DNA of 12,693 bases from Lachnospiraceae bacterium UBA3711 (GCA_002371345.1 DFHY01000125.1:2769-15461), one strand, 5' to 3'. Shown: positions 1-6,729, counted from the first letter of the stretch. Program-made: numbers and translations. The notes: a model not told the origin generated them from the letters alone.

Positions 1-221
1 GCAAAGGAAATATGGACATTATTGCAAAAAATATAAGGTTAAGGACAACTGGTACATAACACCAGTCGGAAAAGGAAAATCCCACGATCAGCTCAGAATC
101 TCTGTGGGCGACAGCAGACCGTGGCTTGTGGATATAGAGACTTTGGTGCCGGAGTTTTCCGGAGCCCTCGGAGCTCCAGAGGGTGATCACTGACAAGAAG
201 GCGCTTGACGGATTGAAGTAA
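1..221 (+). pseudogene. C-terminal end of an unidentified protein, apparently frameshifted
   Basis: The frame starting at base 2 is open from the window edge and stops with TGA at 191-193. It gives about 63 residues, including YITPVGKGKSHDQLRISVG and RPWLVDIETLVPEF. If one T is dropped from the TTTT run at 155-158, the reading continues as PEPSELQRVITDKKALDGLK and stops with TAA at 219-221. That is a more natural protein end and leaves 18 nt before the next gene. I read this as the tail of one protein broken by a one-base insertion in a homopolymer, or a sequencing error there. The family is not recognised. The neighbouring polysaccharide pyruvyl transferase remnant makes a cell-surface role possible, but this is inference. 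Confidence 0.5.
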
Positions 222-239
222 TATATTCGGAGGAATTCT

Positions 240-1007
240 ATGTTTTCAAGGAAGATTGCAAGGAAGCTGCTGGCTGCGGCGATCATAGCCGCGGTTTCTG
301 TCATACCGGCCTCAATCGCCATGGGCTCGGCGGCTGAAACGGAGACGGAATCCATAGAGGAGAGGGAAGGCTTTTCTGTCCATGAGATCTCGGATGATCT
401 GTTCGAGAGAATGAAGAGGGGCAATACTTATAAAGAGGACTGTATTGTCCCGCGCGAAGACCTCCGCTATCTGCTGGTTCTTCATAAGGATAAGGACGGT
501 AATACCCATCAGGGGGAAATGGTCGTGCACAAGCTTATCGCTGAAGATGTACTGGAGATCTTTGAGAAGCTGTATGACGCGGATTATCCCATAGAGCGGA
601 TGGTGCTTCCGGATAACTATATGGCTGACGATGAGACGATGATGCGTGACAATAACTCATCCTGCTTTAACTTCAGATTCATATCGCATACGAACAAGAT
701 ATCAAAACACGGACTTGGAATGGCAGTGGATATCAACACTCTGTACAATCCGTACCACAAATTCGTGACGAATGACGACGGCACTACGGAAGAAGTGATC
801 GAGCCTGCCACCGGAGCGCCTTATCTGGACAGGACACAGGACTTCGATTACAAGATAGATAAAGATGATCTGTGCTATAAGCTCTTCATTGAGAAAGGCT
901 TTGAGTGGGGCGGCGACTGGACGGACCGTCAGGACTTCCAGCACTTTGAGGTGCCCACAGAAGTCACGGAGCAATACTCGGAGATGTATACATCAAACAA
1001 TGGATAA
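240..1007 (+). CDS. Secreted M15-family D-alanyl-D-alanine carboxypeptidase-like peptidase (VanY/M15_4 type)
   Basis: A 255-residue zinc peptidase predicted to trim peptidoglycan stem peptides outside the cell membrane. Residues 1-30 form a signal peptide: basic RKIARK, then a hydrophobic run, with likely cleavage near the A/S-rich stretch at 27-32. The M15 zinc site is clear. DNNSSCFNFR lies at 137-146, followed by SKHGLGMAVDIN with ligands H157 and D164. Near the C-terminus WGGDWTDRQDFQHFE (223-237) supplies the catalytic acid region (D232) and the third ligand H235. The start is set by GGAGG at 229-233, six nt before ATG. It sits between two decayed genes yet is itself intact, and its last 8 bases overlap the apparent start of the following remnant. 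Whether it cleaves D-Ala-D-Ala, D-Ala-D-Lac or another bond cannot be told from sequence. Confidence 0.88.
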   Translation: MFSRKIARKLLAAAIIAAVSVIPASIAMGSAAETETESIEEREGFSVHEISDDLFERMKRGNTYKEDCIVPREDLRYLLVLHKDKDGNTHQGEMVVHKLIAEDVLEIFEKLYDADYPIERMVLPDNYMADDETMMRDNNSSCFNFRFISHTNKISKHGLGMAVDINTLYNPYHKFVTNDDGTTEEVIEPATGAPYLDRTQDFDYKIDKDDLCYKLFIEKGFEWGGDWTDRQDFQHFEVPTEVTEQYSEMYTSNNG

Positions 1008-1474
1008 ATCTGTGGTGCGCGATATGGAAGACAGACTGAAAACGGTCAGCATCAAAGGCCTGAGAGAGATCGGACGCGGCAGATGAGCTGATCTCAATGC
1101 TGAGCGAAGAAGAGAGGGCAAAAGTGAACTGCGTCCTGTATAACGGTGATCTTGACGGGTTTCTCAGGACATATTCGTCCATGAGGTATATCGTATCCAC
1201 CAGATTCCACGCGACGATACTTGCGCTCAAGTTCCGGCAGAAAGTATTCCCGGTGATCTACGGGGACAAGATCCAGAGTCTGCTTGCCGACCTGGGCGGC
1301 TTCGGCCCGGACTCAAGCTATGATCTGCGTACAGACGCCTCGTGGGACGCAAATCAGGTCTGGAGCTCTCTTGAGGAAGAGCGGAACCTTGAAGAAAAGC
1401 TTACAGAATGGGAAGAAGCTGCCCGGAGGCAGTTCCTGAAGCTGGATGAATATATAAAGGGGCTGAGGCCGTGA
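1000..1474 (+). pseudogene. Polysaccharide pyruvyl transferase remnant: 5'-truncated and frameshifted
   Basis: The larger open segment (stop at 1472-1474) contains YIVSTRFHATILALKFRQKV followed by FPVIYGDKI, the C-terminal hallmark of the polysaccharide pyruvyl transferase family (PF04230, CsaB/WcaK-like), which adds pyruvate ketals to surface glycans. Its upstream continuation lies in another frame: from ATG 1000 the reading runs MDKSVVRDMEDRLKTVSIKG and ends at TGA 1084-1086. Removing one base in the GAGAGAG run at 1062-1070 joins the two as KGLRESDAADELISMLSEEE, which fits the family's SIRE-like segment. Even so only about 158 residues remain; full-length members are usually 300-400, so the N-terminal half is missing. 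The remnant begins inside the end of the M15 gene, suggesting a deletion or insertion joint. No good ribosome binding site precedes ATG 1000. Confidence 0.78.
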
Positions 1475-1484
1475 AAGGTTTTCT

Positions 1485-2297
1485 TTAAAGCACTTTATCA
1501 AGAAAATCCTTCGTCCGCGGCTCCTTCGGGTTGAGGATCACCTCCTGGGGCGTTCCCTCCTCAACGATGTAGCCGCCGTCCATGAACAGTACCCGGTCGG
1601 ACACCTCCCTGGCGAAGCCCATCTCGTGAGTGACTATGACCATGGTCATGCCTTCCGCGGCAAGCTGCTTCATGACCTGCAGCACCTCGCCTACCATCTC
1701 CGGATCCAGCGCGCTGGTCGGCTCGTCAAAGAGCATGATATCCGGATGCATGCACAGAGCCCGGGCTATGGCCACGCGCTGCTTCTGCCCGCCGGAGAGC
1801 TGGGACGGGTAAGCTCCGGCCTTGTCCTCCAGACCTACCCTCGCCAGCATCCGTACAGCGTCTGAGCGGGCCTCCTCTTTGGAGGCCTTTTTCAGTTCCA
1901 CCGGCGCCAGGGTCAGGTTGTCCAGAACGTTAAGATTGTTGAACAGGTTAAAATGCTGGAACACCATGCCTACATGCTCCCGAACCCTGTTGATGTCAGT
2001 CTTCTTCCCGACGATATCGACGCCGTCGACCTCAACGATCCCTCCGGTGATCTCTTCCAGCCGGTTAAGGCACCTGAGGAAGGTTGATTTGCCGCTGCCG
2101 GAGGGACCGATGACCACTACCACTTCGCCTTCATAAATATCGGTGGAGATGTCTTTCAGAACCTCAAGCTTTCCGAAGACCTTCTGAAGATGGGAAACAT
2201 GAATTTTGACATTTCCGCTGCTTTTGTGTCCGCCGTCCGGAGTATACACGCCGGCATCTTTGCTTTCGGACATTGTATATGGCGTCTTATCTGTCAT
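1485..2297 (-). CDS. Polar amino-acid ABC transporter, ATP-binding subunit (GlnQ/HisP type)
   Basis: A 270-residue cytoplasmic ATPase that powers uptake of a polar amino acid by the transporter encoded just upstream. All ABC motifs are present: Walker A GPSGSGKST at 64-72, Q-loop around Q114 (VFQHFNLF), signature LSGGQ at 167-171, Walker B IMLFDE at 187-192 and the switch histidine H224 (VTHEMGFA). The family usually begins near the KIHVSHLQKVFG strand, so the first 28 residues are an extra hydrophilic leader. ATG 2297 is nevertheless well supported by AGGAGG at 2305-2310, seven nt upstream, although M9 is an in-frame alternative. It overlaps the permease gene by 11 bp, indicating translational coupling. 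Its stop lies 10 nt from the convergent end of the pyruvyl transferase remnant. Confidence 0.95.
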   Translation of the reverse strand: MTDKTPYTMSESKDAGVYTPDGGHKSSGNVKIHVSHLQKVFGKLEVLKDISTDIYEGEVVVVIGPSGSGKSTFLRCLNRLEEITGGIVEVDGVDIVGKKTDINRVREHVGMVFQHFNLFNNLNVLDNLTLAPVELKKASKEEARSDAVRMLARVGLEDKAGAYPSQLSGGQKQRVAIARALCMHPDIMLFDEPTSALDPEMVGEVLQVMKQLAAEGMTMVIVTHEMGFAREVSDRVLFMDGGYIVEEGTPQEVILNPKEPRTKDFLDKVL

Positions 2298-2955
2298 GAT
2301 TCAGCCTCCTCTCCAGAATTTTCGCGCATCTGGACAGAGCCAGAATCACGATAAGATACATTACGGCTACGATGCCCCATGTTTCAAAGGACATAAAGGT
2401 GTTGGCGACCACGCCCTTGGCGCGGTTGACAAGCTCCGGGAATCCGATTACGGACAGGATGGATGTGTCTTTCAGTGTGATGATGAACTGGTTGATAATG
2501 CTGGGGATCATCATGCGAATAGCCTGAGGCAGCACAACACGGCGCATGCTCTTCCAGTAGGGCAGTCCCAGTGACCTGGCTGCCTCCATCTGGCCGATAT
2601 CTACTGCCTGTATGCCGGCCCGGATGATCTCTGCCATGTAGGCACCGCAGTTGAGGGCCAGGCAGATAGTGCCCGCCTGCAGTGCGGACAGGGTCACCCC
2701 GATCTTAAAGGTGTTGTTCAGCAGATACGGTATGCCGAAATAGATAAAATAGGCCAGCACGATCATGGGAACGCCGCGGATTCCATCTACGAAGATCATA
2801 GCGATGATATTGCAGGGCTTGTTCCTGATCACGCTCATAAGACCGAAGATCATGCCGATAATGCAGGCAAAGAACAGTCCAAGAAGGGCCAGAAGCAGAG
2901 TCTGGCCCATGGCACGCATCAGAACGGCGCCGTATTTTGTGATGATCATTCCCAT
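2287..2955 (-). CDS. Polar amino-acid ABC transporter, permease subunit (HisM/GlnP type)
   Basis: A 222-residue integral membrane protein forming the channel of the uptake system. Hydrophobic segments lie at about 17-40, 50-76, 88-110 and 190-208. The cytoplasmic EAA loop that docks on the ATPase is clear at about 121-144 (GQMEAARSLGLPYWKSMRRV), and ILSVIGFPELVNRA is also typical of the His/Glu/Gln permease group. Only one permease gene is present, so a homodimer is likely. The assigned ATG at 2955 has GGAG only about 14 nt upstream, next to the stop of the binding-protein gene, so start M3 is possible. Eight nt separate it from the upstream gene and it overlaps the ATPase gene by 11 bp. Confidence 0.94.
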   Translation of the reverse strand: MGMIITKYGAVLMRAMGQTLLLALLGLFFACIIGMIFGLMSVIRNKPCNIIAMIFVDGIRGVPMIVLAYFIYFGIPYLLNNTFKIGVTLSALQAGTICLALNCGAYMAEIIRAGIQAVDIGQMEAARSLGLPYWKSMRRVVLPQAIRMMIPSIINQFIITLKDTSILSVIGFPELVNRAKGVVANTFMSFETWGIVAVMYLIVILALSRCAKILERRLNHDR

Positions 2956-2963
2956 AACAGGAC

Positions 2964-3779
2964 TTACTCCGCTTCAGTCTCAGCCGCTGTGCCGAAGGAC
3001 GCCACAGCGTCAGCTGCCGCCGCTTCTCCGAGATACTTGGATACGATCTCTTCGTAGGTACCGTCGGCTACGATATTGGCGAGTCCGGCGTTGAACAGAT
3101 CCAGAAGCTCCTGCTCATCATCCGAGAAGACGGCAAGACCGTAGGGTGAACCCTCGTTGGCGGTGCCTTCGACGACCTTCATGTCAAGACCCTGGTCTTC
3201 GATTGTGGTGATCATGATAGGGGTGTCCTCAAAGCATGCAACGGCCTGTCCGCCGATGACCGCCTGATACATCGAGGGTGAGTCCTCGTAGGAGGTCACG
3301 TTGAAGCCGTACTCGTCAGCCAGGCTCAGCGCATAGGTCTCTCCCTGGGTGCCGATCTTCGCGCCGACGGTCTGTCCCTTCAGATCATCAAAGCCTTTGA
3401 TATCGGAGCCGCCCTTTACAGCGATGCTCTGGGTAGCATAGAAGTAGCCGTCTGAGAACTGCCAGCCGTTCTCTTTACGTTCATCGGTTATGGACGCGCC
3501 TGCGATCATGCCGTCCGCCTGACCGGCCTGGCACGCGGCGATGGAGGCGTCCCACCCCAGGACGTCCATGGTATACTCGAAGCCCTGGTCCTTGGCGATT
3601 GCTTCCAGGATCTCCATATCGATACCGATCTGTTCACCGTTTTCATCAGGATATTCAAAGGGCTTGAACACAGTATCGGTGGCGATCTTAAAGGTCTTTG
3701 CTTCGCCGGCTAAAGCACCGGTAGTCATGGCTGCCGTTATGGCGGAAACTGCCAGCAGCATTGTAAGATTCTTTTTCAT
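2964..3779 (-). CDS. Polar amino-acid ABC transporter, substrate-binding protein without a lipobox cysteine
   Basis: A 271-residue extracytoplasmic receptor of the SBP_bac_3 family (cluster of Glu/Gln/His/Cys binders) and first gene of the operon. Residues 1-24 are a signal sequence. The mature part starts with the family-typical FKIATDTVFKPFEYPDENG, has IGIDMEILEAIA (51-62), DGMIAGASITDERKE (89-103) and VGAKIGTQGETYAL. At the cleavage site it reads ALAGEAKTF: LAG is followed by Glu26, where a lipoprotein would have Cys. No other cysteine occurs in the first 80 residues, so the protein should be cut by signal peptidase I or remain attached by its signal helix. The C-terminus is an Ala/Glu-rich tail (253-271). 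RBS GGAG lies about 10 nt before ATG. The ligand cannot be assigned. Confidence 0.93.
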   Translation of the reverse strand: MKKNLTMLLAVSAITAAMTTGALAGEAKTFKIATDTVFKPFEYPDENGEQIGIDMEILEAIAKDQGFEYTMDVLGWDASIAACQAGQADGMIAGASITDERKENGWQFSDGYFYATQSIAVKGGSDIKGFDDLKGQTVGAKIGTQGETYALSLADEYGFNVTSYEDSPSMYQAVIGGQAVACFEDTPIMITTIEDQGLDMKVVEGTANEGSPYGLAVFSDDEQELLDLFNAGLANIVADGTYEEIVSKYLGEAAAADAVASFGTAAETEAE

Positions 3780-3828
3780 GATTATTTCACTCCTTTTCCA
3801 TATATTTCAGAAACCAGGATCACCTGAC

Positions 3829-3844
3829 GAACCGTCTCCGGTTC
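3829..3844 (-). other. Leader hairpin with a GAGA tetraloop
   Basis: On the minus strand a perfect 6-bp stem GAACCG/CGGTTC closes a GAGA (GNRA) loop. It lies just downstream of the leader terminator's T tract and about 50 nt before the binding-protein ATG. The octamer GCAGAACC occurs both in the apical part of the terminator hairpin and at the 5' side of this hairpin, so the two elements share sequence and could compete in pairing. A role in regulation is inference. Confidence 0.45.
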
Positions 3845-3847
3845 TGC

Positions 3848-3883
3848 AAAAAACAGACGCCGGCAGGTTCTGCGTCGGCGTCT
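3848..3883 (-). terminator. Intrinsic terminator-like hairpin in the transporter operon leader
   Basis: Reading the minus strand, AGACGCCG (3883-3876) pairs perfectly with CGGCGTCT (3862-3855). Above a 2-nt bulge, GCAG pairs with CTGC around an AAC loop. After one G comes a run of six T (3853-3848). This is a textbook Rho-independent terminator shape. It lies between the predicted promoter (3898-3926) and the first gene of the same strand, so it should stop or attenuate transcription into the transporter operon. No + strand gene ends nearby that it could serve. Confidence 0.65.
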
Positions 3884-3897
3884 TTGTCAGCAAAATA

Positions 3898-3926
3898 ATA
3901 ATAATCCTGCGGTTTGATTCTGTCAA
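3898..3926 (-). promoter_or_regulatory. Sigma-A type promoter of the amino-acid transporter operon
   Basis: The minus strand has TTGACA (3926-3921), exactly 17 nt, then TATTAT (3903-3898). This is a perfect -35 box and a 5/6 -10 box at optimal spacing. The predicted start is near 3891, giving a leader of about 110 nt. The 3780-4117 stretch, which has no gene, therefore holds this promoter, the leader hairpins and a structured segment near 3985-4062. Confidence 0.75.
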
Positions 3927-3984
3927 GTTAACGTTTTAATTCATCAAAGTATTCGGACCGCCGGGACAAAATCAGTAAAAATGT

Positions 3985-4062
3985 GCAATAATGACATGAT
4001 TGCCGGAGGCGAAAGTGGCGCTGGACGTCCAGTGGACGTCCGTTTAGCGCCGACCGAAGCGG
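3985..4062. repeat. Structured spacer with nested inverted repeats
   Basis: Several palindromes lie in the divergent spacer. GCAAT (3985-3989) pairs with ATTGC (3999-4003). GGCGCT (4017-4022) pairs with AGCGCC (4046-4051), enclosing the perfect 12-bp palindrome CTGGACGTCCAG at 4021-4032, whose core TGGACGTCC is repeated at 4033-4041. CCG AAG CGG lies at 4054-4062. The decamer TGCCGGAGGC (4001-4010) recurs at 6591-6600, and GTTGACCCA (4072-4080) recurs at 6610-6618. This suggests the spacers at 4000 and 6600 share an ancestral element. Function is unknown. Confidence 0.5.
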
Positions 4063-4117
4063 AGCGGAGAAGTTGACCCATGACATTCAGCAGTGTTTAT
4101 GCAGGAAAGGAAGACCG

Positions 4118-4528
4118 ATGAAACAATATGATAACAAAACCGTACTGGAGCCGCTTGATATCCGGTTTTCGGTCTGTAAAGTAACCGATTATTCAGGTGT
4201 GGACCTGACGCAGCCGTTCTGCTTCACAGGAGCAACAGACGAGGAGAATTCTCTTGTCTGCCCGGAAAACACTGTCCCGGCGAATACTGCGGAAAGAGAC
4301 GACGGCTGGAGGGGGTTTCGCATCACCGGACAGCTGGACTTTTCACTGATCGGGATACTGGCGCGGATATCAGGGATCCTGGCGTCAAACAGGATCGGCA
4401 TATTTGCGGTGTCGACCTACAACACGGATTATATCTTCACAAAGGAAGAGAACTTCAAAGCGGCGATCAAGGCCCTTAAGGATTCCGGGTATGAAATAAT
4501 ATCCGATTTTGGCGGCAATTATCCATGA
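4118..4528 (+). CDS. ACT domain-containing protein (ACT_7/CASTOR-like), predicted amino-acid sensor
   Basis: A 136-residue cytoplasmic protein. Residues about 64-128 form an ACT domain of the ACT_7 type (PF13840): WRGFRITGQLDFSLIGILAR, ISGILASNRIGIFAVSTYNT and DYIFTKEENFKAAIKAL are the family's typical strands and helices. Such domains bind amino acids, and stand-alone members are usually presumed regulators. The N-terminal part (LDIRFSVCKV) also fits this family. ATG 4118 is chosen because AGGAAAGGA (4103-4111) lies 6 nt upstream; a TTG 45 nt further upstream is open but lacks a ribosome site. The gene is divergent from an amino-acid transporter, so a link to the transported amino acid is plausible but unproven. 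A weak promoter may lie at about 3963-3991. Confidence 0.85.
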   Translation: MKQYDNKTVLEPLDIRFSVCKVTDYSGVDLTQPFCFTGATDEENSLVCPENTVPANTAERDDGWRGFRITGQLDFSLIGILARISGILASNRIGIFAVSTYNTDYIFTKEENFKAAIKALKDSGYEIISDFGGNYP

Positions 4529-4644
4529 AGAATGGGGGAGGACTGATGCCATTTCTTTGTGTGTAATATGTCAGAAGGTATGGTATGATATTAAAGTCAG
4601 GCTTCTGGCGCTGTAATCATCATAATACTGAACAGAAAGGCTGC

Positions 4645-4857
4645 GTGAATAAAATGGAAAACACTATAAGCACAGAAGGCGTTAAGCCGTTCACAGAGAT
4701 GACAAGCAGGGAGCTGTTCGTCATCCTCACCGGAGGGCAGGGTGTGATGCAGCAGATGTATCTCCAGAATATTCTGAAGGAATATCTGAACAGGCATGGA
4801 GACACGACGGATCTTGTCACTATGGTCCGCTCGGTGGCAGAGGAACACGGGAGCTGA
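4645..4857 (+). CDS. Small uncharacterised protein
   Basis: A 70-residue hydrophilic protein that I do not recognise. AAAGG (4636-4640) sits 4 nt before GTG 4645, giving VNKMENTIS; ATG 4654 (MENTIS) is the alternative and would make 67 residues with a 13-nt spacing. The sequence has no membrane segment, signal peptide or cysteine. Residues from MTSRELFVILTGG onward look like a compact helical fold (VMQQMYLQNILKEYLNRHGD, then TTDLVTMVRSVAEEHG). A possible promoter precedes it (TTGTGT 4557, 16 nt, TATGGT 4579), weakly supported. The balanced codon use and a placed ribosome site argue it is real. It lies between the ACT-domain gene and cardiolipin synthase, with 125 nt to the latter, so operon membership is unclear. 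Confidence 0.6.
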   Translation: MNKMENTISTEGVKPFTEMTSRELFVILTGGQGVMQQMYLQNILKEYLNRHGDTTDLVTMVRSVAEEHGS

Positions 4858-4982
4858 GAAGCCAGGAAGAATCCGTACATCACAGCCGCGGGAAACAGGT
4901 ACTATTGACCACAGCGAAGAACACGAAGTGCTCTGAGCAATGGGGGTGGTGAATAGTTAACATTTTATAAGGAGACGTACTT

Positions 4983-6548
4983 ATGGATGATAATGTGTTA
5001 ATGCTGTCAAAACCAAGGAAGAAGGGCCTGCTCCGTCTGCTGTTCAGCCGGTTCTTTGTCATCTTGATCCTGCTCGCCCTGCAGGTCATTCTGATCGTCA
5101 GTATCTATGTATGGCTGGCCGAGCTGCTTCCGTGGTTCGTGGGCGTACTCATGCTGTTTACCATAGGAGGAGTGATATACCTGTTCAGCTGCGGTATGGA
5201 TTCCTCGGCCAAGCTGACGTGGATGTTCATAATCGCGATTGTGCCGATCGCGGGAGTACTGCTTCTGTCCTTTACGCAGACCAACATCGGACACAGAACC
5301 ATAAAGCGCAGGGTGGAGGAACTGATAGGGAGTACGATGACTGCCCTGCCGCAGTCCGAAGAAGTCATTAAGCAGCTGTCAAAGGATTCCGCGGGAACAG
5401 ATGACCTGAACCGCTATCTGAACAGAAGCGGGTGCTTCCCGGTCTATGATCACACCGTCACAGATTACTTCCCTCTTGGGGAGGATATGTTCGCGGCCAT
5501 GCTTGAGGAGCTGAAGAAGGCTGAGAAGTTTATCTTCATGGAGTTCTTCATCATCGAAGAAGGGTACATGTGGGGAAGCCTTCTGAAGGTTCTTGCCGAT
5601 AAGGCCAGGGCAGGCGTTGATGTGCGCGTAATGTATGACGGCATGCTTGAGGTGTCAACTCTTCCTTCGAATTACTGCGACCTGCTGAAAGAACAGGGAA
5701 TAAAGGCGAAGGCATTCTCACCGATCAAGCCGATCGTGTCATCGCACTACAATTACCGCGACCACAGGAAGATACTGGTAATTGACGGCAAGACGGCCTT
5801 TACCGGCGGAGTGAATCTTGCTGATGAGTATATCAACAGAATAGAGCGCTTCGGACACTGGAAGGATACGGGTGTGAGGTTCAGAGGAGAGGCGGCGGCA
5901 AGCTTCACTCTGATGTTCCTGCAGATGTGGAATATCGATGAGGAGAAGCCTGAATTTGAGCCGTGGATCAGCATGACTCCGGATACTCCGGTGATGTCTG
6001 ACGGATATGTTATGCCTTACTGCGACTGCCCTCTTGACGACGACAAGGTCGGTGAGATGGTATATATGGACATCCTCAACCGCGCGGTTGATTATGTGCA
6101 TGTGATGACGCCGTACCTCATTCTTGACGGCGAGCTGGAGACGGCGATCAAGTTCGCCGCGCAGCGCGGGGTCGACGTGAAGCTGATACTTCCCGGCATA
6201 CCCGACAAGAAGTTCGCGTATGCTCTGGCAAAGTCACATTATAAGCGGCTGGTTGCCGCCGGAGTGAAGATATACGAATATACTCCGGGATTTGTACACG
6301 CGAAGGTGTTCGTCAGCGATGATGTCAAGGCGGTTGTCGGCACTATCAACCTGGACTACCGGAGCCTGTATCACCATTACGAGTGCGCCTCATACATGTA
6401 CAAGGCGTCATGCATCCCGAACATCGAGAAGGACTTCCAGGAGACCCTGAAAAAGTGCAGGGAGGTTACCCCTGAGACAATCAAGCACGAGAAGCTGTAC
6501 TATAAACTCATGGGCAAACTGATGCAGTTCATAGCACCGATGATGTGA
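4983..6548 (+). CDS. cls: Cardiolipin synthase, phospholipase D family
   Basis: A 521-residue membrane enzyme that joins two phosphatidylglycerols into cardiolipin with release of glycerol. The N-terminus has hydrophobic spans at about 22-44, 48-70 and 79-98, the usual PLDN membrane anchor. Two HKD motifs give the catalytic pair: HRKILVID (H261, K263, D268) followed by GKTAFTGGVNL, and HAKVFVSD (H439, K441, D446) followed by GTINLDYRS. YNYRDHRK and GHWKDTGVR are also family hallmarks. Length matches bacterial Cls (about 480-520). The start has AAGGAG about 8 nt upstream. The preceding spacer 4858-4982 shows no clear promoter; a TTTATAA lies at about 4963 but lacks a good -35. No terminator with a T tract follows it; the next spacer is repeat-rich. 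Confidence 0.95.
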   Translation: MDDNVLMLSKPRKKGLLRLLFSRFFVILILLALQVILIVSIYVWLAELLPWFVGVLMLFTIGGVIYLFSCGMDSSAKLTWMFIIAIVPIAGVLLLSFTQTNIGHRTIKRRVEELIGSTMTALPQSEEVIKQLSKDSAGTDDLNRYLNRSGCFPVYDHTVTDYFPLGEDMFAAMLEELKKAEKFIFMEFFIIEEGYMWGSLLKVLADKARAGVDVRVMYDGMLEVSTLPSNYCDLLKEQGIKAKAFSPIKPIVSSHYNYRDHRKILVIDGKTAFTGGVNLADEYINRIERFGHWKDTGVRFRGEAAASFTLMFLQMWNIDEEKPEFEPWISMTPDTPVMSDGYVMPYCDCPLDDDKVGEMVYMDILNRAVDYVHVMTPYLILDGELETAIKFAAQRGVDVKLILPGIPDKKFAYALAKSHYKRLVAAGVKIYEYTPGFVHAKVFVSDDVKAVVGTINLDYRSLYHHYECASYMYKASCIPNIEKDFQETLKKCREVTPETIKHEKLYYKLMGKLMQFIAPMM

Positions 6549-6560
6549 TGATGTAAGGGT

Positions 6561-6585
6561 CAAAAGCCCTGAAGCCGAGGCAAAC
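6561..6585 (+). repeat. 25-bp direct repeat, copy 1
   Basis: The 25 bases starting CAAAAGCCCTGAAGCCGAGG and ending CAAAC are repeated exactly at 6730-6754, 169 bp downstream. The match stops on both sides (T versus C before, A versus T after). The two copies bracket 144 bp of structured non-coding DNA between cls and the HD gene. An exact 25-mer is far beyond chance in a window this size, so duplication or element insertion is implied. Confidence 0.85.
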
Positions 6586-6608
6586 ATGTTTGCCGGAGGC
6601 TGAAGGGG
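6567..6608. repeat. Long imperfect palindrome centred on a 16-bp perfect one
   Basis: GGCAAACATGTTTGCC (6579-6594) is a perfect palindrome. Outward the stem resumes as AGCC (6573-6576) with GGCT (6598-6601), then CCC with GGG. The interruptions are GA opposite GGA and GA opposite GAA, which as RNA would be tandem G-A type internal loops. No T tract follows, so a terminator role is weak. The left half is inside the 25-bp direct repeat; the second repeat copy lacks the right half. Confidence 0.6.
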
Positions 6609-6636
6609 TGTTGACCCACCGGACACGGAGCACGAA

Positions 6637-6658
6637 GTAATTTGCTCTGGCAAATTAC
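6637..6658. repeat. Perfect 9-bp hairpin in the cls/HD spacer
   Basis: GTAATTTGC and GCAAATTAC are exact complements around a TCTG loop. The hairpin is preceded by GAGCACGAA, a string resembling GAACACGAAGTGCTCTG at 4919-4935 and GAGCACGAATG at 8203-8213, so similar motifs recur in several spacers. It is not followed by a T run. Confidence 0.55.
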
Positions 6659-6688
6659 GGGAGTGTGGAGTGCCCGGGGAGCGCGGGA

Positions 6689-6701
6689 GTTGCGAAGCAA
6701 C
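6689..6701. repeat. GAA-loop hairpin (GTTGC-GAA-GCAAC)
   Basis: A 5-bp perfect stem with a GAA loop, followed by GGAGCG. A hairpin of the same design with a different stem occurs at 8230-8240 (GCGC-GAA-GCGC, followed by GGAAC) and a shorter one at 4054-4062. The varied stem with constant loop and tail suggests a repeated structured motif rather than a coding remnant. Confidence 0.45.
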
Positions 6702-6729
6702 GGAGCGATCCGAACATCATAGTAAGCGC

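Noticed and set aside
4073..4117. Upstream TTG start for the ACT-domain protein, and a TTGACC/TTTATG promoter at 4073-4101
   Set aside because: No ribosome site before TTG, whereas ATG 4118 has one. The promoter would start transcription inside that ribosome site.
4609..4623. 15-mer CGCTGTAATCATCAT shared with 8896-8910
   Set aside because: A single 15-base match is only mildly surprising in this much sequence, and the flanks match only partly; not enough to call a repeat family.
5007..5294. Long minus-strand open frames inside cls and other genes
   Set aside because: They are antisense shadows of well-supported genes, with no family motif or ribosome site.
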